64,000 nucleotides of DNA from positions 248,001 to 312,000 of the forward strand of contig JALHOW010000002.1 in assembly GCA_022842785.1 (NCBI GenBank). The letters run 5' to 3'. This DNA is from Hyphomicrobiaceae bacterium (GTDB taxonomy: Bacteria > Pseudomonadota > Alphaproteobacteria > Rhizobiales > Hyphomicrobiaceae). Under the pieces are notes generated by a model. That model did no database searches. It was not told the DNA's origin and was given only the letters and a program-made list of their open reading frames with translations. Below, one piece after another: positions 60,454 to 64,000 of this stretch. The first letter of the stretch is position 1; each line of letters opens with the position of its first letter. The position numbers were made by a program, and so were the translations under genes.

Positions 60454-62079
60454 TTGTCGGAAGCGACGTACGACTACATCATCGTGGGAGCCGGTTCGGC
60501 GGGATGCATTCTCGCCAACCGGCTTTCCGCTGATCCCCAATGCAAGGTCCTGCTCCTCGAGACCGGCGAGTGGGATCGAAATTTCTGGCTCAAGCTGCCC
60601 GTCGGTTACTTCCGCACGATCTACGACGGGCGCTTCTCACGGCTGTTTCCGACCGAGCCGAGCGAAGGTACGGCGGGGCGCGCCATTGTATGGCCGCGCG
60701 GACGCATCGTTGGCGGATCCAGCTCGATCAATGGCCTCATCTTCATTCGCGGCCAGCACGAGGATTTCGACGACTGGGAGAAAGCTGGCGCCGATGGATG
60801 GAGCTATCGCGACGTCCTGCCTCATTTCCGGCGGCTCGAAAATTTCGACGGTCCGGAAAGCCAGTACCGCGGGTCGCACGGCGAGTTGAGCGTCTCGACA
60901 CTGCGCAACGACCACCCCATGTGCCGGGCGTGGCTTTCAGCGGCGCAGCAGTTCGGCCTCCCCACCAATCCCGACTTCAACGGCGAGAGCACTTTTGGCG
61001 TCGGTTCATATCAGCTGAGCATCGGCAAGCGCTGGCGTGAGAGCTCGGCGGTTGCCTTCCTTCATCCGGCGCTCTCGCGCCCCAATCTGACCGTGCTGAC
61101 GAACGCCCACGCAACGCGCGTGCTGTTCGAAGGCACGCGCACCGTCGGCATGGAATGGGCATCCGGACGGAGCCGCGGGACGGCGCGCGCCTCACGCGAG
61201 GTCATCCTCGCGGCCGGCGCCCTGCAATCGCCGCAGCTCCTGCAGCTTTCAGGTATTGGGCCGGCTGAGCATCTGCGGTCGCTCGGCATCAATGTCGTGG
61301 CCGACCTTCCCGATGTCGGCGAGCATCTTCAGGACCACTACCAGGCGCGCAGCATCGTCGAGCTCAAATCGAGCCAATCGCTGAACAGGGATGTACGCAA
61401 TCCGATCGCTCTCGCGAACATGGGCTGGCAATGGCTCGCGCACGGTCGGGGGCCGTTGACAATTGGAGCCGGGCAAGTTGGGGGCGCGGCGTGCACGGCG
61501 TTTGCGCGGAATGGCCGCCCTGACATCCAGTTCAACGTCATGCCGCTGTCGGTCGACAAACCGGGCGATCCACTGCACGCGTATTCCGGCTTCACTGCGG
61601 CCATGTGGCAGTGCCATCCAGAGTCACGCGGGCGGCTCAGAATTCACTCCGCGGATCCGTTCGCGGCGCCGCAGATCGAGCCGCGCTATCTGTCCACCGA
61701 CCTGGACCGCAAAGTGGCCGTCGCAGGCATGAGGATCCTGCGGGAGATCTTTGCGCAGCCAGCCTTCCGCGGTCTGTGGGCTCGGGAGGTTCTACCGGGC
61801 ACCGATGCACGCACCGATGCCGACCTGCTGAAGTTTGCGCAGTCCCATGGCGGCACAGTGTTCCATCCCGTCGGAACCTGTCGCATGGGAAAAGGCGAGG
61901 GCGCTGTCGTCGATCCCTTGCTTCGGGTTCGCGGCGTCGAGGGTCTGCGCGTTATCGACGCTTCGGTGATGCCCAAGATCACATCGGCGAACACGAACGC
62001 AGCCTCGCTCATGATCGGCGAACGCGGCGCAAGCCTCGTTCTCGGATCCGAGCCCCGACTAAGTAGCGGGCCAATCTGA
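60454..62079 (+). CDS. GMC family FAD-dependent oxidoreductase
   Basis: About 541 residues. The FAD motif is YIIVGAGSAGCILANRLS at the N-terminus, the GMC signature GGSSSINGLIFIRG near residue 90, and the catalytic His/Asn pair in FHPVGTCRMG and SANTNAASL. GMC enzymes oxidise alcohols, choline or sugar alcohols. The best start is a TTG at 60454 with AAGG upstream; ATGs at 60412 and 60433 would lie inside the previous gene. It follows the binding protein by a few bases, so the compound imported is probably its substrate or a derivative. Confidence 0.9.
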   Translation: MSEATYDYIIVGAGSAGCILANRLSADPQCKVLLLETGEWDRNFWLKLPVGYFRTIYDGRFSRLFPTEPSEGTAGRAIVWPRGRIVGGSSSINGLIFIRGQHEDFDDWEKAGADGWSYRDVLPHFRRLENFDGPESQYRGSHGELSVSTLRNDHPMCRAWLSAAQQFGLPTNPDFNGESTFGVGSYQLSIGKRWRESSAVAFLHPALSRPNLTVLTNAHATRVLFEGTRTVGMEWASGRSRGTARASREVILAAGALQSPQLLQLSGIGPAEHLRSLGINVVADLPDVGEHLQDHYQARSIVELKSSQSLNRDVRNPIALANMGWQWLAHGRGPLTIGAGQVGGAACTAFARNGRPDIQFNVMPLSVDKPGDPLHAYSGFTAAMWQCHPESRGRLRIHSADPFAAPQIEPRYLSTDLDRKVAVAGMRILREIFAQPAFRGLWAREVLPGTDARTDADLLKFAQSHGGTVFHPVGTCRMGKGEGAVVDPLLRVRGVEGLRVIDASVMPKITSANTNAASLMIGERGASLVLGSEPRLSSGPI

Positions 62080-62796
62080 CGTCTTGCGAATGATCATCTG
62101 ACGATCATCATGCAGGACGCTAAGGGAGCGCGAGAATGCGGAGCAGAACAGCCGAATGGCGCTCTCCGGGCGCTCTGCATCAGCCTTGCCACCCCCCCAT
62201 CTCAGATCATCCCAGATAAGGATGCCATTCACGCGCAAGAGTGGCCACGCGAGCGCCGTGAGGGCAAACACGCCGTCGCGCTGCTTGTCCGCGTCTAGAT
62301 AGATGATGTCGTAACTCGCGCGTTCGCCTCTCATCCGATCCAGCGCAGTGGCGGCAGTACCCTTGATTTTGATCACGCGCTCGCCGAACGGCAGAAGGTT
62401 GCTATCGAAGCGCTGCTCCACGATCTGCCCGCCATCCGTATCGGCAGTGACGTCCTCCAAGCCGAAGGTGTCGACGCATGTAACGCGGGATTGGGGCAGG
62501 TAGCTCAGAAACATAATGGCCGATCGCCCCTCGTAGCTGCCGACCTCGAGAACCTCTGCCGGCGCTTGCCGCCACGGTGCCAGAGCCGTGAACCAAGGGA
62601 TGACCTTTTTTGAAAGCCAATCGTTCGAAAATTCCTTGCCCTCGAACCACACGGAAAAATCCGGCAACTCGGCAAGCGGGATGAGGCGAGGTCCGGAAGG
62701 GATCTCTTTCTGAGCACCTCCGGCCTTCGCGGCTACTGCCGGGCCAGGCTTTGGTTTGCGCGGCTCTTTCAGTCCGAGGATCGTACGGAGGCCCAT
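62059..62796 (-). CDS. class I SAM-dependent methyltransferase
   Basis: 245 residues, convergent with the GMC gene and overlapping its end by 21 bases. Motif I is EVLEVGSYEGRSAIMFLSYL, then CVDTFG and, for motif IV-like, DIIYLDADKQRDGV. The final part, WPLLRVNGILIWDD, matches a Methyltransf_24-type enzyme. An N-terminal basic linker (LKEPRKPKPGPAVAAKAGG) precedes it. ATG 62796 has GTGGGACG upstream; a longer frame extends to 62913. Substrate unknown. Confidence 0.85.
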   Translation of the reverse strand: MGLRTILGLKEPRKPKPGPAVAAKAGGAQKEIPSGPRLIPLAELPDFSVWFEGKEFSNDWLSKKVIPWFTALAPWRQAPAEVLEVGSYEGRSAIMFLSYLPQSRVTCVDTFGLEDVTADTDGGQIVEQRFDSNLLPFGERVIKIKGTAATALDRMRGERASYDIIYLDADKQRDGVFALTALAWPLLRVNGILIWDDLRWGGGKADAERPESAIRLFCSAFSRSLSVLHDDRQMIIRKTSDWPAT

Positions 62797-63085
62797 CGTC
62801 CCACCACGGTTTGCTCGCGCACTTCTGGTAGAATACGCAAATGCGGAGACATCATGAAGCCAAAGCCGACGCGCTATCAAAGAAGGCGGTGGATGACACC
62901 TTCTGAACCTCATACAATCGGTTCCCCAGAGGCCGCGCGGCTGTGCGCTCGAATATTCCAGTGTTCAGGAATCTGTGGATTGGGCCTGATCAGCTCTAGG
63001 ATATCGCTCGGGCTTCCATTCTGATCACTCAATCGATGGCGGCCTTGGCCGTCATCTATCATTCGCTCTTTGACCCACGATTGAG

Positions 63086-64000
63086 ATGGAACGCCAGCGC
63101 CACCGCTCCCAAGATTCGAAATTTATTCGCGAAGTACGTCGTATTGGTCGCAATGCCACGCGGTTCATCCGGCCACTGCTCCAGCGTCTCCCACGCCGTC
63201 GGCTCCGCCGAGGCGGTCCTTGGCCGGTCGTGGATCTCAGTCAGGTCCGCGCCGACTACCAGGCTTCGCCCCTCGCGGCCGAGCCGGACACCTTTTGCCT
63301 CACGCGCATAATCGGGAATGACCTCGTTCCACGGCACCAAAAGGGCCAATCTCTCGAGAACGTTGCATTCATCCTGGAGCATGAGCCGGCATTAGACAAC
63401 TGCACTAAGTTCTGGGTGCTCAACAGGATATTCGACGCAGACGAAGAGACATCCATCATCAAGCTGCTCGAGGCCCACGGGCAATCGTATCACCGCATCC
63501 CATTCGATCTGTCAGCCTACGCACGCCAACCCTGGGATCTCGATGGCCTCCCCGAACACGCGCTGAGACCTGACAGTGACGACGACGAGGCGACAGCCAA
63601 GGAGCGGCCCAGCTTCGCCACAATCATTCGTCGCAGCAAATCCAACTATGCCATCAACAACAACGGCGCGCGCAATATTGCATTGACGTTGGGGCGCACG
63701 ATGGCGAAGTGGGTGCTCCCCTGGGACGGCAATTGCTTCATGACCCAAGCCGCGTGGGCGAGCATCCGCGGCAGCATCGACGAGAAGCCATATCTGCCGT
63801 ACTTCGTCGTGCCTATGGTGCGCATCACGGATAATGCGGCAGTGCTTCGGGACGGCTTCAATCCTACATCCCGCGAAGAGCCACAGATCATCTTCCGGCG
63901 CGATGCAGAAGAGATGTTCGATGAGCGGTTTCCTTATGGGCACCGGCCCAAGGTCGAGCTGCTTTGGCGACTAGCTGTGCCGGGCGTGTGGGACGACTTC
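63086..64000 (+). CDS. unrecognised protein, possibly glycosyltransferase-related (partial)
   Basis: The frame is open from the ATG at 63086 to the right edge, more than 300 residues. The N-terminus is very Arg-rich (RQRHRSQDSKF, RRIGRNATRF, RPLLQRLPRRRLRRGG). A conserved-looking core follows, with LTRIIGNDLVPRH, FWVLNRIFDADEE, NNNGARNIALTLGRTMAKWVLPWDGNCFM, PYFVVPMVRITDNA, EEPQIIFRRDAEEMF and RPKVELLWRLAVPG (quoted in pieces). I recall NNGARN...WVLPWDGNCF as part of a polysaccharide-associated family, but I cannot name it. It is divergent from the methyltransferase. Confidence 0.7.
   Translation, partial: MERQRHRSQDSKFIREVRRIGRNATRFIRPLLQRLPRRRLRRGGPWPVVDLSQVRADYQASPLAAEPDTFCLTRIIGNDLVPRHQKGQSLENVAFILEHEPALDNCTKFWVLNRIFDADEETSIIKLLEAHGQSYHRIPFDLSAYARQPWDLDGLPEHALRPDSDDDEATAKERPSFATIIRRSKSNYAINNNGARNIALTLGRTMAKWVLPWDGNCFMTQAAWASIRGSIDEKPYLPYFVVPMVRITDNAAVLRDGFNPTSREEPQIIFRRDAEEMFDERFPYGHRPKVELLWRLAVPGVWDDF

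Noticed and set aside
19416-63035. The 13-base word GATCACTCAATCG present in two intergenic regions (19416 and 63023)
   Set aside because: A shared 13-mer is expected many times by chance in 64 kb. Only the first copy is part of inverted repeats.
1-64000. CRISPR arrays, IS elements, prophage genes, rRNA
   Set aside because: I looked for direct-repeat arrays, transposases and phage proteins and found none. Weakly repetitive stretches are coding (Ala/Lys/Pro-rich segments).

Overview
The window looks like the chromosome of a high-GC alphaproteobacterium, most likely in the Hyphomicrobiales/Rhizobiales. The clearest lineage marker is a full-length GcrA cell-cycle regulator with GANTC sites just upstream of it. 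Supporting signs are many ATGA/GTGA start-stop overlaps, frequent GTG and TTG starts behind good ribosome binding sites, and an abundance of uptake systems for small organic acids and amines. I see no insertion sequence, phage gene, CRISPR array or rRNA. Only one tRNA, tRNA-Phe(GAA), was recognised.

Layout. (1) 1-4.6 kb: a minus-strand acyl-CoA operon (CoA ligase, thiolase, DUF35 zinc-ribbon partner, enoyl-CoA hydratase, then the start of a probable exported protein) divergent from a TetR regulator, with a perfect inverted repeat in the ligase leader. (2) 4.7-8.1 kb: an acetolactate-synthase-like TPP enzyme, a 28-codon remnant of a short-chain dehydrogenase, a cupin and an IclR regulator. (3) 8.2-15.2 kb: a branched-chain-type ABC importer whose permease LivM and both ATPases are one polypeptide, followed by an Asp/Glu-racemase-superfamily enzyme and an M20-type N-carbamoyl amidohydrolase. 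(4) 15.5-18.7 kb: a TAXI-TRAP transporter. (5) 18.7-23.4 kb: a hypothetical protein, a DUF4212/sodium-solute symporter pair, three small membrane proteins and a PilZ protein. (6) 23.5-31.9 kb, mostly housekeeping: nadD, a four-gene Gld-like ABC-2 exporter cassette with DUF4340, gcrA and glpK. (7) 32.1-37.1 kb: a TVP38-family membrane protein translationally coupled to a flavin disulfide reductase, an orphan histidine kinase, a bactofilin-CSPG fusion and tRNA-Phe. (8) 37.4-40.6 kb: a tctCBA tripartite tricarboxylate transporter. (9) 40.6-49 kb: a seven-gene minus-strand operon, livF-SBP-livH-livM-livG-hyuA-hyuB, joining import to hydantoinase/oxoprolinase-type hydrolysis. (10) 49.2-55.9 kb: two paralogous dimethylglycine/sarcosine dehydrogenase-like flavoproteins with an XRE-cupin and an RpiR regulator. 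(11) 55.9-62.1 kb: an enolase-superfamily enzyme and GntR regulator divergent from a nitrate/taurine-type ABC importer plus a GMC oxidoreductase. (12) 62-64 kb: a methyltransferase and an unrecognised protein that runs off the right edge.

How the parts work together. Most of the window is a series of import-plus-catabolism modules, usually with their own regulator (TetR, IclR, XRE-cupin, RpiR, GntR). Six complete uptake systems from five families lie in 64 kb, with a possible further one at the left edge. Four transport operons carry a strong stem-loop just after the substrate-binding-protein gene, which would let the binding protein be made in excess over the membrane parts. Chemically the modules point to ureides/hydantoins and N-carbamoyl compounds, N-methylated glycines, carboxylic acids activated to CoA thioesters, and sugar-acid-like compounds. 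Exact substrates cannot be read from sequence alone.

The parts I judge most worth following up are the TVP38/disulfide-reductase pair, the orphan kinase followed by a bactofilin-CSPG fusion, the Asp/Glu-racemase-family enzyme that seems to lack the usual catalytic cysteines, and the Gld-like exporter cassette. Family names come from motifs recognised by eye. No database search was run.
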